DNA from: Haladaptatus sp. DYF46
GTDB taxonomy: Archaea > Halobacteriota > Halobacteria > Halobacteriales > Haladaptataceae
Reading direction: 5' to 3'
Assembly: GCF_021083305.1 (NCBI RefSeq)
Contig: NZ_JAJFAY010000012.1
Span: 24,899 to 88,898 of the forward strand
DNA: 64,000 bases
The notes under the pieces were generated by a model. It did no database searches. It had not been told where the DNA came from and worked only from the letters and a program-made list of their open reading frames with translations. Shown piece after piece: positions 44,534-53,721 of the stretch (positions are counted from its first letter, which is position 1; every line of letters starts with the position of its first letter). A program made the translations under genes and the position numbers.

Positions 44534-45847
44534 CTATTCCGCGTACTCAGACACGAAGGCGTCCGCCGTCTCGAACACGGTATCCGCGGCGTCGGGGTCG
44601 CGGGCCTCGGCGGCGATTCGAACTAGCGGTTCGGTGCCGCTGGCGCGGATGAGGAACCATCCTTCGTCGAGCGATACGCGCACGCCGTCGATGGTGGTGG
44701 CGTCGGCGTAGCGGTCGGTGACGGCCTCCGAAAGGGACGCCATCAGCCCGGTTTTGTCCTCGACGTGGACGTTCTTCCGGCGAATCGGATACTCGCCCAC
44801 GTCGGCGGCGAGTTCCGACAGCGTCCCGTTCTCGGCGACGAGTTCGGCGAGGCGGCAGGCCGCGAGCGGACCGTCGGGGCACAGCGTCTGGTCGGCCCAA
44901 ATCCACGCGCCGGACTGCTCGCCGCCGAAGACGACGCCGGGTTCGGTCGCTCGCTCGGCGACGTACACGTCGCCGACCTGCGTTCGTACCACGTCCGCGC
45001 CCTGTTCTTCCAGCACGTCCTCCACGATGAGGCTGGTATCGACCGGCGTCGCAATCGTTTCGCCGGCGGCGACGTGCTGGCGGGCGAAAAGCGTGAGAAG
45101 CACGTCGCCGGAGAGGAAATCGCCGTTCTCGTCAACGGCCATCATGCGGTCCGCGTCGCCGTCGTGGGCGATTCCCAGGTCGGCACCGATCGCGGTGACG
45201 TGCTCACAGAGCGACTGGCAGTTCTCCGCGGTGGGTTCGCTGGGGCGGGCGGGGAAACGGCCGTCGGGTTGTGCGTTTAGCGTCTCCACGTCGCACCCGA
45301 GTTCGTAGAGTGCGTCGGCGGTGACCGCACCGGCCCCGTTACCGACATCCACCACGACCGAGAGGTCGGCGGGGGAGACGGCCTCGGCGAGGGTTTCGAC
45401 GTGTTCGTCGTGTGCGCCGCCCCAGTGTGTCTCCTCGCCGGTCGCGTCCCAGTCCGCGAGGTCGAACGCTTCCTCCTCGATGACACAGGTGATCTCCTCG
45501 CGCTGGTCCGCGTCGAACGCCTGCCCGGAGGGGTTCCAGAGCTTGATACCGTTGTCCGTCGACGGGTTGTGCGACGCGGTGACGGAAACACCGGCGTCGG
45601 CGTCCTTCCATTCGACGCTTCGGGCGACGGTCGGCGTCGAGGCGAGACCGATGTTGATGACGTCCGCGCCGCACTCGCGAAGGCCGGCGGAGAGGGCGTC
45701 CATCAGGAATCGACCACTGTCTCGGGGATCGCGCCCGATGACGACGCGCTCTGCGCCGGTCGAGGCGAGCGCTCGACCGACGGACAGTGCGAGGTCTCCG
45801 GTAACGACATCGCCGACGGGGCCACGAATTCCGCTGGTTCCGAACAT
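44534..45847 (-). CDS. glmM: Phosphoglucosamine mutase
   Basis: A 437-residue alpha-D-phosphohexomutase with the phosphoserine loop TASHNP (S92), metal-binding DGDADR at 229-234, sugar-binding GGEQSG, and the phosphate-binding RASGTEPLVRI near the C terminus. It starts MFGTSGIRG, the usual family start. It should convert glucosamine-6-phosphate to the 1-phosphate between GlmS and GlmU. Phosphomannomutase or phosphoglucomutase activity is possible in archaeal members, but the glm neighbours support this assignment. Convergent with orc1. Confidence 0.85.
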   Translation of the reverse strand: MFGTSGIRGPVGDVVTGDLALSVGRALASTGAERVVIGRDPRDSGRFLMDALSAGLRECGADVINIGLASTPTVARSVEWKDADAGVSVTASHNPSTDNGIKLWNPSGQAFDADQREEITCVIEEEAFDLADWDATGEETHWGGAHDEHVETLAEAVSPADLSVVVDVGNGAGAVTADALYELGCDVETLNAQPDGRFPARPSEPTAENCQSLCEHVTAIGADLGIAHDGDADRMMAVDENGDFLSGDVLLTLFARQHVAAGETIATPVDTSLIVEDVLEEQGADVVRTQVGDVYVAERATEPGVVFGGEQSGAWIWADQTLCPDGPLAACRLAELVAENGTLSELAADVGEYPIRRKNVHVEDKTGLMASLSEAVTDRYADATTIDGVRVSLDEGWFLIRASGTEPLVRIAAEARDPDAADTVFETADAFVSEYAE

Positions 45848-45935
45848 TGATTCGTACGACAGTCGGGACGGGCAAAAGGGTTCCCTTCGTTGAGGACCGT
45901 TCAGCGGAGAGCGTCCGTGAGATGGACGTTTGTAC

Positions 45936-45971
45936 CGATTTAGTGGACGATAAATCGTCCACTAAATCGGC
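45936..45971. repeat. Perfect 16-bp inverted repeat (36-bp palindrome)
   Basis: CCGATTTAGTGGACGA (45936-45951), loop TAAA, and its exact complement (45956-45971). It lies between the divergent glmM and universal stress genes, about 90 bp from each start. It could be an operator bound by a dimeric regulator, or the scar or end of a mobile element; there is no T tract as expected of a terminator. Confidence 0.7.
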
Positions 45972-46056
45972 ATCGAATTGCGGGTGGGATCGGACAAATA
46001 GTGAGAGAGTATATCACGCACGGAGTCCAATAGCCTATCGAAACGGACGAGGGAAG

Positions 46057-46500
46057 ATGTACACCGAGATACTCGTGCCGACGGACGGAAGTGCCGGAGC
46101 GACCAGCGCACTGGAACACGCGTTTCACTTGGCGGAGAAGTTCGATACCGGACTCCACGTCGTGTACGTCTTCAACACGACCAATAGCCCGCTCGCGCTC
46201 GACAACGTACTCACGGACGTGCACAACCCGCCGGGAGAATCCATCGTCGAAGAGGCGGTGCGCGAAGGAGAGGAGCGCGGCCTTTCCATCGAAGGCCACG
46301 TACTGAAAGGCGTCCCGTACGAAACCATCGTCGAGTACGCAGCAGAAAACGACATCGGCCTCATCGTGATGGCGACCCACGGTCGAAGCGGCCTCAAACG
46401 AGGGGTCGTCGGAAGCGTCACCGAAAACGTCGTTCGTCGGTCGGAAATCCCCGTTCTGACGGTCCAAATGCGGGATATCATCGACAACTCGACTGCTTGA
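46057..46500 (+). CDS. Universal stress protein (UspA family)
   Basis: A 147-residue cytoplasmic protein with the Usp fold: ILVPTDGSAGATSALEHAF at the start and the nucleotide-binding signature MATHGRSGLKRGVVGSVTENV followed by VLTV. The G-2x-G-9x-G(S/T) pattern is present, so ATP binding is likely. The longer open frame to 45847 is unlikely; the ATG at 46057 begins the first strand. Role in stress response is general to the family. Confidence 0.88.
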   Translation: MYTEILVPTDGSAGATSALEHAFHLAEKFDTGLHVVYVFNTTNSPLALDNVLTDVHNPPGESIVEEAVREGEERGLSIEGHVLKGVPYETIVEYAAENDIGLIVMATHGRSGLKRGVVGSVTENVVRRSEIPVLTVQMRDIIDNSTA

Positions 46501-46677
46501 GTTCCGAGCTATCCGAACCCGTATTCCCGAGTTTCCGAACCGGAGTAGGGTCGGCGACAGGGCGGTGAGCGCGAAACTCGGACCGTTTGTGGCAACATGG
46601 TGGTGAAAGCACTAACGTTATATTTGAGTATGCGAAACCATAAATTAGATGGGTCGAATTCAGGAGGCGGCAACTCC

Positions 46678-46740
46678 ATGGGTGGAGTAGCGAACGACTG
46701 GAAGGAAACCGCTATGGACGAAAAGCGGAGGATTCGATGA
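46678..46740 (+). CDS. Short leader frame overlapping the Nramp gene
   Basis: A 20-codon frame beginning MGGVANDW and ending in a run of charged residues, preceded by GGAGG at 46662-46666 with good spacing. Its TGA overlaps the ATG of the transporter gene (ATGA at 46737-46740), a sign of translational coupling. An in-frame ATG at 46630 would lengthen it to 36 codons, but a TATA-like TTATATTTG at about 46618-46626 favours the shorter frame. It may be a regulatory leader peptide. Confidence 0.45.
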   Translation: MGGVANDWKETAMDEKRRIR

Positions 46741-47969
46741 AATACTCGCTCCGCGAAGTTCTCTCGTATCTCGGACCGGGATTCATCATCAGCGTCGCGT
46801 ACATGGACCCGGGGAACTGGGCGACGAACATCTCCGGGGGTGCGAAGTTCGGGCCGGCGCTGCTCTGGGTCATCGTCCTCGCGAGTTTCATGGCGATGGG
46901 AATTCAGATAGTCGCGGCGAAACTCGGTATCGCGACGGGGAAGGGCGTCGCTCAGCTCTGTCGGGAGCGGTTTTCCCGTCGCACCGTCATCGTCCTCTGG
47001 ACCGCTGCGGAACTCGCCATGATAGCGACGGATATGGCGGAGATCATCGGGGCAGCCATCGGGTTCAGCCTCATCTTCTCGCTTCCGTTGTGGGCCGGTG
47101 CGATTCTGGCCGGAGCCAGTTCGTTCGCGCTCCTCGGCGTCAGAACGGCGCATAAACGCGGATTTCGATGGGTCGAACTGGTCATCATGTCCTTCGTCGG
47201 AATCATCGCGCTCGCGTTCGTCTTCGAGATGGCTCTCGCAAAGCCAACGGGGGGTCAGATCGCACGAGGGCTTTCGCCGGGAATCCCCAACTCGAACGCG
47301 CTCTACATCGCCATCGGGATACTCGGGGCCACCGTGATGCCTCACAGCGTCTATCTCCACCCGTACATCGTGCAGGACCGTCGGAGTCGCCTCATCGAGG
47401 ACGAGGGGGACACCGAGGCGGTCCACCGGCGACACTACGTCCTGGAGAGCGTGGATACCGTCATCGCGCTGTTCGGGGCCATGTTCGTGAACGCCGCGAT
47501 GCTCATCGTCGCGGCGGCGGCGCTTCAGGGGACGGGCATCGAGACGCTCAATGAAGCGTACGTCACGCTCACGGGCGTGTTCGGCGCGAACGCTAGTTTG
47601 GCGTTCGGCATCGCGCTCATCGCCGCCGGCCTCTCCTCGTCGCTCGTTGCGACGATGGCCGGACAGACGGTGATGGACGGCTTCCTCGACCTCAACATCA
47701 ACGTCTGGATTCGTCGGTCGGTGACGCTCGCGCCCAGTCTCGCCATCGTGATGGCCGGGTTCGACCCGACGTCCGTCCTCGTCGCATCACAGGTCGCACT
47801 GAGCTTCGAACTCCCGTTCGTCCTCATCCCGCTGGTCTGGTTCACGCGCGAGGAGGGCATCATGGGGTCGTTCCGTAACTCCTCGCGGACGACGGGCGTC
47901 CTCGGCATCGTCATCGCGCTCATCATCGTCCTCAACATCTGGCTCCTCTACTCGACCCTACTCGGCTGA
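46737..47969 (+). CDS. Nramp-family divalent metal transporter
   Basis: A 410-residue membrane protein with about 11 helices. Helix 1 contains the metal-binding motif YMDPGNWATN and helix 6 GATVMPHSVYLH, the two unwound segments that bind manganese or iron in Nramp transporters and couple uptake to protons. A ribosome-binding GGAGG lies 6 bases before the ATG, inside the leader frame. Manganese versus iron preference cannot be told. The gene is probably metal-regulated, but no operator was identified with confidence. Confidence 0.92.
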   Translation: MKYSLREVLSYLGPGFIISVAYMDPGNWATNISGGAKFGPALLWVIVLASFMAMGIQIVAAKLGIATGKGVAQLCRERFSRRTVIVLWTAAELAMIATDMAEIIGAAIGFSLIFSLPLWAGAILAGASSFALLGVRTAHKRGFRWVELVIMSFVGIIALAFVFEMALAKPTGGQIARGLSPGIPNSNALYIAIGILGATVMPHSVYLHPYIVQDRRSRLIEDEGDTEAVHRRHYVLESVDTVIALFGAMFVNAAMLIVAAAALQGTGIETLNEAYVTLTGVFGANASLAFGIALIAAGLSSSLVATMAGQTVMDGFLDLNINVWIRRSVTLAPSLAIVMAGFDPTSVLVASQVALSFELPFVLIPLVWFTREEGIMGSFRNSSRTTGVLGIVIALIIVLNIWLLYSTLLG

Positions 47970-48032
47970 CGCGGGCGGCGATTTTAGCCGAGATGATCCA
48001 AAATACGTTCGGTGGCTGCTCGGAGGGGATAC

Positions 48033-49670
48033 CTAGACGGGCTGTGGCCCGTCTTCAGGTATCTCGGTCGGTTCCATCGGTTCCTGAACGCGGAATACCA
48101 TCGCGCCTTCGTTCTCGTAGACGAGTTTGTACCGGTCGGAACCGACGAGGTGTTCGCGCATCCACGGCTTCTGGTATTCATCGACACCGCGGACGGTGTA
48201 GTGACCTTTCGGGACGTACACGTAGTCCGGGTCGACGTCGTTCGAAATCATCTTCTTCGTTAGACACGTCTTGCTCGGACAGCGTGACATCCGCTTGTAC
48301 AAGCCGAGTTGATGCCGGTAGTGGTTGTGGCCCTCCCACTCGACCCCCCACGGCCCGACGAGGATGGCGCGGTCGGTCATGAGCGGAAACCACTCGGCGC
48401 TGTCGCCGAGAACGAGGAAGTCGGAATCCGATGCCGTACTCTGCTGGACCCATTCCATCGCGGCCATGTCGTCGTCGTCCACGAACGACGGCTGCGTCGT
48501 ACTCCCGAGATGGGAGTGGAGGCCGCTCCCGGCGAACGAGATGCCGACGCTCGTAACGAGGATGGTGATGGCGATGACGACGGCGAGCGGCACGGAGCGG
48601 GAGTAGCGCGTCTTTTTCGTCCACTGTTGAATCCGTGGGATGATGACCTCGAAGACGAGTATCGCGACCATCATCGCACCGGCGGGGAACTGGAACCGTA
48701 CTTTTCCGAGCATGTACGCGCCGGTCAGCATCCAAATCGGGAGGAAGAACCGGCGTTTAGCGACGAGGTACGCTGCACCCGCGAACGACCCGATGTAAAA
48801 CACGATAGGCCATCTCATGTCCAACGGATAGACGAACTGTTTGAGCAGACGGTGAGTCCCGCCGCCGATACCGGTGTGCGTCCCCGAAGCGGCGGTGAAG
48901 ATGCTGACACCGTGAATGGCGACGATTTGGAGCCACCACGGCGAGGAAATCGCGAGTCCGCCGGCGACCACGGTTGCACCGTACAGCAACCCTCGCGGCG
49001 TTCTGCTGAAGGAGACGAACATCACGAGGTACGTCGTTCCGAAGAACACCGTGTAAACTGGGTGGGTGAGTACCGTCAAGCCGAACAGGATGGCTGAGGC
49101 GAGGAGCCACTTCCGTTCCCCGGTTTTGAACATTCGGATACCGGTGTATGCGCCGGTCACGACGAACAGAAATGCGGGGGCACGGACGACACCCCCCGCC
49201 GAGAGGTGCCACTGGAGAATCGGCGGCGTCACCGCGAGGACGAGCGTGGCGAATCCGGCCCGCGGCGTCGAGTCGAGGACCTCGTGTGCGAGATAGTAGA
49301 ACGGGACGAGGTACAGAATCGTCACGAGGCCGGGGAGGAACCGGCTGAGCGTAATGGGACCGACACCGGTCACGTCCATGAGTATCGCCGAGACGTAGTA
49401 CATGAGCGGCGGATAGCCGAACGGAACCCCGTCCTTGGTGTACAGCGGAATTCGAGCGGGAAGGCCGTAGCCGTGGGCACTGATTTCACTGGCGATTTTG
49501 AGATATAGCCCGGCCCCGTACGCCGGGTACGGGTGCACAAGAAGATAGGTGAGATACACCAGTACACCGGTTCCTATCGCCGCTGCGAGCCATGCGCGCT
49601 CGTCGTTCGCTAACTCGACGATCTTCGATACGACATCCAAGTTTTGTCGTTCGTTGACACCATGTGACAT
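48033..49670 (-). CDS. Membrane glycosyltransferase-like protein (GT-C/GT39 type)
   Basis: The 545-residue protein has about 11 membrane helices (from residue 29) and an extracellular C-terminal domain of about 170 residues. The first loop has HPYPAYGAGLYLKIASEISAHGY and YTKDGVPFGYPPL, a pattern of GT-C enzymes in which an acidic residue in the first loop is catalytic. It is distantly similar in layout to the protein at 31930-33936. It may transfer a sugar from a polyprenyl-phosphate donor at the outer face. Confidence 0.72.
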   Translation of the reverse strand: MSHGVNERQNLDVVSKIVELANDERAWLAAAIGTGVLVYLTYLLVHPYPAYGAGLYLKIASEISAHGYGLPARIPLYTKDGVPFGYPPLMYYVSAILMDVTGVGPITLSRFLPGLVTILYLVPFYYLAHEVLDSTPRAGFATLVLAVTPPILQWHLSAGGVVRAPAFLFVVTGAYTGIRMFKTGERKWLLASAILFGLTVLTHPVYTVFFGTTYLVMFVSFSRTPRGLLYGATVVAGGLAISSPWWLQIVAIHGVSIFTAASGTHTGIGGGTHRLLKQFVYPLDMRWPIVFYIGSFAGAAYLVAKRRFFLPIWMLTGAYMLGKVRFQFPAGAMMVAILVFEVIIPRIQQWTKKTRYSRSVPLAVVIAITILVTSVGISFAGSGLHSHLGSTTQPSFVDDDDMAAMEWVQQSTASDSDFLVLGDSAEWFPLMTDRAILVGPWGVEWEGHNHYRHQLGLYKRMSRCPSKTCLTKKMISNDVDPDYVYVPKGHYTVRGVDEYQKPWMREHLVGSDRYKLVYENEGAMVFRVQEPMEPTEIPEDGPQPV

Positions 49671-50370
49671 CAGACTTCACTCCAACTTCGATAGTTGACT
49701 GACGGGGTAGCCGGGAATCGTCCCTCGGCACCGTTCGATTCGTGCCGTGCAGGTACCCAGCACGACGGATATCCGTTGGCGTGCCGGACGGGGACGAGCG
49801 GCGTTGCTCGTACTGAGGGGCAACCGACTATACTTTCTTTCTGGCCGCCGTGCGTACAATTCACATGCGTACTGTTCTCACATCCGACCCCTTCGGAAGG
49901 GGAATGCGAAACCGGAGCAGTGTCCGTGGCGAGCAGCACGGAGGTGCGATACGATGATTGGGAGGGCATCTTTTTCATAGCGTGTACGTGGACACTTTTT
50001 ATTATCGCGTGGCTAAGCCGTTCAAGCACTGTTTGAAGACGGAATAAACGATATAGTACTATCCTACCGTGAAACGGGAGCTATGGAACGATAATAGATG
50101 AGACACGTATGGGCAAATATAGCACGGCATAGTTAATTTTTGTGGTGCAAGTGATGTCATGGAAGATGTTCTCAAAGAACATTCACCAGAGAAAGGAAAG
50201 AAAGACGTTAAGTTATAAATAATAAAAGGGTAACTCCAACTCTCTGTAGACAACAATACCCATACCGCTCGTTTCAGCCACAACTCCCCCCAGTCTCGTC
50301 CCACCGCTGACCCTCTCTCGTCTTCCAAGCGGGACGGTGTCCCAACGGCGTGACGAGGACCTCCCTTACA
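49671..50370. other. 700-bp divergent intergenic region
   Basis: No gene is recognised; short open frames on both strands lack family motifs. An AT box (TTTTATTATCG at 49996-50006) and a strongly AT-rich patch (50100-50235, with TTATAAATAATAAAAGG at about 50212) are present, the latter a likely promoter area for the rightward operon. Confidence 0.45.
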
Positions 50371-52209
50371 ATGTCACCAACCAAGGAAACTGATCGACAC
50401 ACGGCAGAACCCACTCCGAAGACGCGACGACGTGAACTGCTTGCCGCCCTCGGCATAACGCTCGGTAGCGGGTGTATCGAGGAAGCACGGTCGTTGGTTA
50501 GCCGCGATAGCCCGTCACAGATATCCTTCTCGATAAAAACGCTCCCCGCGGATGCGAATCCACGAGCGATCCGCATCGCACAGTTCCTCGCGAGACAACT
50601 CCGTACAGTCGGTATCGCCGCCGAAGTCGTCCCGATGGGACGCGTCGAGTTATGGCGAGACGTCCTCCTCAACCAATCGTTCGACTGCTACGTCGGACAG
50701 CATCCCGGTATCGACGATCCCGACGAACTCAGGACGCTCCTCCACTCCCGATTCGACGCCGAAACCGGCTGGCAGAACCCGTTCGGCTACGCGAACCTCC
50801 GTGTCGACGACCTCCTCACAGCCCAACGAAAACAGAGCGGAAAAAAGCGGACGAAGACGCTCCGGAAGCTACAGCGGGCGATAGCGCGGGATCAACCCTT
50901 TTCGGTCGTCGCGTTTCCCGACGAAATCCGAGCGACGCGAACGGACAGTTTCGGTGGTTGGGCGGGATACGAGACGGTTCACTCCCTCTTTGGATATCTC
51001 TCGGTACGCGCGAAAGCCGACGGGGAACCGCTCCGAATGACGATACAGGATTCGGCACCGACGGTGAACCTCAACCCGCTCGCGGTCGAGTTCCGAAGCG
51101 ACGAAACGGTACTCGACCTACTGTATGATTCCCTGGGACGTCGGATAGACGGCGAGGTTCGTCCGTGGCTTGCCCGCTCATGGGAGTGGCTCTCGGCTAC
51201 GGACACACCCACCGTCACGGTTCATCTCCGGGACGAGTTGTGGTGGCACGACGGCAAGCCACTCACGGCAGAAGACGTCGCATTCACCTACAAATTCCTC
51301 GGAGATACCTCGCTCGGGTCGCTCGAAAGCCCGGTTCCAGCACCTCGATTCAGAGACTCGGTTTCGGTGGTGAAGTCGGCAAGGGCTATCGACGACCGAA
51401 CCGTTCGAATCGAGTTCGAACGTGCCAATCGAGACGTCGCGACGAAGGCGTTTTCCACGCCCGTACTGCCGAAGCACATCTGGAAATCGAAACACGGACA
51501 GGCAGAAATCGCCGGATTCGGTGGCGACTCGACCACGACCGAGGCGCTCGTCTGGAGTAACATGGAAGCGGTCGGAAGCGGACCACTACAGTTCAGCGAT
51601 GCGAAATCGAAGACGTGGCTAACGTTCAAGCGGTTCGACCACCATTTCCTCCGGCATCTCGATACGGGTACGGGTAAACTGGACGCGAACGCCGATTCGA
51701 CGCCGGAACCCGAGTATCTACAACAGTACGCGGGCGGCCCTGCATTCGAGGAGTTACAGTTCCACGTCGTGCCCTCGGGAGGGGCGGCGGCAAAACTCGT
51801 GCTGAGCGACGAGGCCGATGGGACCGCAACGGGAGTCACGGCGAGCCAAGTGCGCAATATCGGACGTTCGGAGAACGTCCAGTTACACGTCGATACGTCG
51901 CCAGCGATGTATCACGTCGGTTTCAACGTTCGAAAGGCACCGTTCAGCAACGTTCGCTTCCGGCGAGCGGTCGCTCGGTTGCTCGATAAGAGCTACATCG
52001 TCGACGATGTGTTCAGCCAGTACGCCGAACCGGCGGCGAGTCCGTTGGCGCAACACGACTCGTGTGCATCGGAGTTGCGATGGAACGGAACGGACCCGGA
52101 GTTACCCTTCCCCGGCGAAGGAGGCACGCTCGACGTCGAAAAAGCGAAGCAGGCGTTCAGGGATGCGGGGTATCGGTACACGAACGGCGGGGACCTACTA
52201 CAACGATGA
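50371..52209 (+). CDS. Tat lipoprotein, family 5 solute-binding protein
   Basis: A 612-residue exported protein. R19-R20-R21 followed by ELLAALGITLGSGC with the lipid-anchored cysteine at 35 form a twin-arginine lipoprotein signal. The fold is that of the peptide/nickel-binding family: SWEWLSATDTPTVTVHLRDELWWHDGKPLTAEDVAFTYKF is its signature and FRRAVARLLDK and DVEKAKQAFRDAGY close the second lobe. The N-terminal 200 residues appear to carry a partial extra lobe (IRIAQFLARQLRTVGIAAEV, FDCYVGQHPGIDDPDEL). No permease or ATPase is nearby; instead a 46-residue protein and a PAP2 enzyme follow, overlapping. Ligand unknown. Confidence 0.82.
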   Translation: MSPTKETDRHTAEPTPKTRRRELLAALGITLGSGCIEEARSLVSRDSPSQISFSIKTLPADANPRAIRIAQFLARQLRTVGIAAEVVPMGRVELWRDVLLNQSFDCYVGQHPGIDDPDELRTLLHSRFDAETGWQNPFGYANLRVDDLLTAQRKQSGKKRTKTLRKLQRAIARDQPFSVVAFPDEIRATRTDSFGGWAGYETVHSLFGYLSVRAKADGEPLRMTIQDSAPTVNLNPLAVEFRSDETVLDLLYDSLGRRIDGEVRPWLARSWEWLSATDTPTVTVHLRDELWWHDGKPLTAEDVAFTYKFLGDTSLGSLESPVPAPRFRDSVSVVKSARAIDDRTVRIEFERANRDVATKAFSTPVLPKHIWKSKHGQAEIAGFGGDSTTTEALVWSNMEAVGSGPLQFSDAKSKTWLTFKRFDHHFLRHLDTGTGKLDANADSTPEPEYLQQYAGGPAFEELQFHVVPSGGAAAKLVLSDEADGTATGVTASQVRNIGRSENVQLHVDTSPAMYHVGFNVRKAPFSNVRFRRAVARLLDKSYIVDDVFSQYAEPAASPLAQHDSCASELRWNGTDPELPFPGEGGTLDVEKAKQAFRDAGYRYTNGGDLLQR

Positions 52210-52346
52210 ACGGTCGAGTCGAGGTTCGGGCGGATGAACGACTGGAAATCGCGGTTCAGACGGGTGAACAGTGGATACGTGGAAAACGGAGAGCACCCGA
52301 GAACAAATCGTCGATGGATATTCATCACGAGGTGGATGACGCGTGA
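52206..52346 (+). CDS. 46-residue protein within the SBP-PAP2 operon
   Basis: A small frame joined to both neighbours: its ATG overlaps the TGA of the solute-binding gene (ATGA at 52206-52209), and its TGA overlaps the GTG of the PAP2 gene (GTGA at 52343-52346). The product begins MNGRVEVRADERLEIAV, has a basic middle (WIRGKRRAPENK) and an acidic end. It is soluble with no recognised family. The precise double overlap strongly suggests that it is translated. Confidence 0.7.
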   Translation: MNGRVEVRADERLEIAVQTGEQWIRGKRRAPENKSSMDIHHEVDDA

Positions 52347-53161
52347 GCTTAGGCGAAATCACCGGGTTCGTGCTCGTCGGGGAGCTACTGATGCTCGGTC
52401 TTGCCACGACGTTCGTCGTCGGACGGACGGGTCTCAACCGTGCACGTCGGCAGTTCCGCGAGCGACTCCGCGACGTGTACCCGCACCTCGGTCTCCTGCT
52501 AGTCGTTCTCGGGGTGAACAAGGTTGCCCGCGAGTACGGGCCCGAACTATCGTGGCTCATCGGATGGAACATCACCAGTCGGATTCACCGGTTCGAAGGC
52601 AACTTCGTCGGGGCGATACAGTCGGTCGCACGACCGGAGTTCACGATGTACTTCTCGTTCATGTATATTTACGGCTACGTGTTCCTCCTCGTGTTCCCGT
52701 TCATCGCGTATTTCGCACTGACGGATGAAAGACCGCTGAAGAAAGCCGCAGTCGCGTTCACGGTGAATTACAGTCTCGGGCTGGTGTGCTACATCCTGTT
52801 CATTTCCTACGGGCCGCGAAACCTGATACCCGACGTCGTTCATCCGCTGCTGTATTCGACGTACCCTGAGTCCCAGATACTGACCGGGCAAGTGAACGCG
52901 AACACGAACGTCTTCCCCTCCCTCCACACGTCGCTTTCGGTCAGTTCCGCGCTTCTCGCGTTTCAAACTCGCGAATCATATCCCCGCTGGACCGTCGTTG
53001 CTATCCCTATAGCGGCAAGTATCATCTTCGCCACGATGTATCTCGGAATCCACTGGGCGACCGATGTCTGTGCAGGCAGTGTCCTCGGGGTCGGAAGCGT
53101 TCTCATCGCGGACCGGTACATTTCGGACGAGTCGCACAAAGGGCATGGGGAAGAAGAATAG
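52343..53161 (+). CDS. PAP2-superfamily membrane enzyme
   Basis: A 272-residue protein with about six membrane helices. The active-site motifs of the PAP2_3 type are PSLHTSLSVSSALLAF (with the first catalytic histidine) and LGIHWATDVCAGSVLG (second histidine and aspartate). Such enzymes are lipid phosphatases or phosphotransferases, for example inositol-phosphoceramide synthase-like, acting at the outer membrane face. It starts with GTG overlapping the stop of the 46-residue gene and is the last gene of the operon. Confidence 0.83.
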   Translation: MSLGEITGFVLVGELLMLGLATTFVVGRTGLNRARRQFRERLRDVYPHLGLLLVVLGVNKVAREYGPELSWLIGWNITSRIHRFEGNFVGAIQSVARPEFTMYFSFMYIYGYVFLLVFPFIAYFALTDERPLKKAAVAFTVNYSLGLVCYILFISYGPRNLIPDVVHPLLYSTYPESQILTGQVNANTNVFPSLHTSLSVSSALLAFQTRESYPRWTVVAIPIAASIIFATMYLGIHWATDVCAGSVLGVGSVLIADRYISDESHKGHGEEE

Positions 53162-53410
53162 AGCAGAACGGACGACGAAAACGGAGAGCAAGGAGCAGGC
53201 GAGAAGGAACGGCGAAAGCGAAAAGAGGGAGAACGGAAAGGGGGAGAACGGAAAGGGGCTGAAAAGTGGGAGAGACAGAAAGGGAAAAAGAGATCGCTAC
53301 GTGATTGGAGTATCGCTCGTTTTCGAGGTAGTTGACAACTGCTCAAAAATAGATCGAATAATGGAATGAATGATGTGTTCGGTTCAGTGATAGATGATGA
53401 CATAGCGCGT

Positions 53411-53441
53411 GGAGACACACACACCACGTTTCCAGTGAAAT
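53411..53441 (-). repeat. Origin box 1, second origin
   Basis: Minus-strand copy of the consensus TTTCACTGGAAACGTGGTGT, exact over the 20-bp core, followed by GTGTGTCTCC. It is the leftmost box of the array. Confidence 0.8.
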
Positions 53442-53590
53442 GGGGGAAAGGGAGGTGGGGGTGCAGATGAAATGGGGGTTTGAGGGAATATTATCGGCCG
53501 GTAAAGACAGGATATTGATGGATATAGATATTCCACTTCGAAATTGGAGAAAATAAGTGTGAGCGAGGAAATATTGCGGTTAGCGGGGGG

Positions 53591-53610
53591 ACACCGCATT
53601 TCCAGTGAAA
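53591..53610 (-). repeat. Origin box 2, second origin
   Basis: Minus-strand TTTCACTGGAAATGCGGTGT, two changes from the consensus. Confidence 0.7.
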
Positions 53611-53688
53611 ATAGACGATTTTAAAATTCTGAGTGAGGGGCGGAGAAACGCAGTACATCGGCGAATAGAATCGAGAAAGGATGGAGAA

Positions 53689-53709
53689 ATTACACTGGAA
53701 ACGTGGTCT
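53689..53709 (+). repeat. Origin box 3, second origin
   Basis: Plus-strand ATTACACTGGAAACGTGGTC, with small departures at both ends of the consensus. Confidence 0.65.
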
Positions 53710-53721
53710 CCTTCAGGGGCC

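Noticed and set aside
48036..48053. Hairpin GACGGGC/GCCCGTC as a terminator
   Set aside because: It lies inside the last codons of the leftward membrane protein, has no T tract and is explained by coding sequence.
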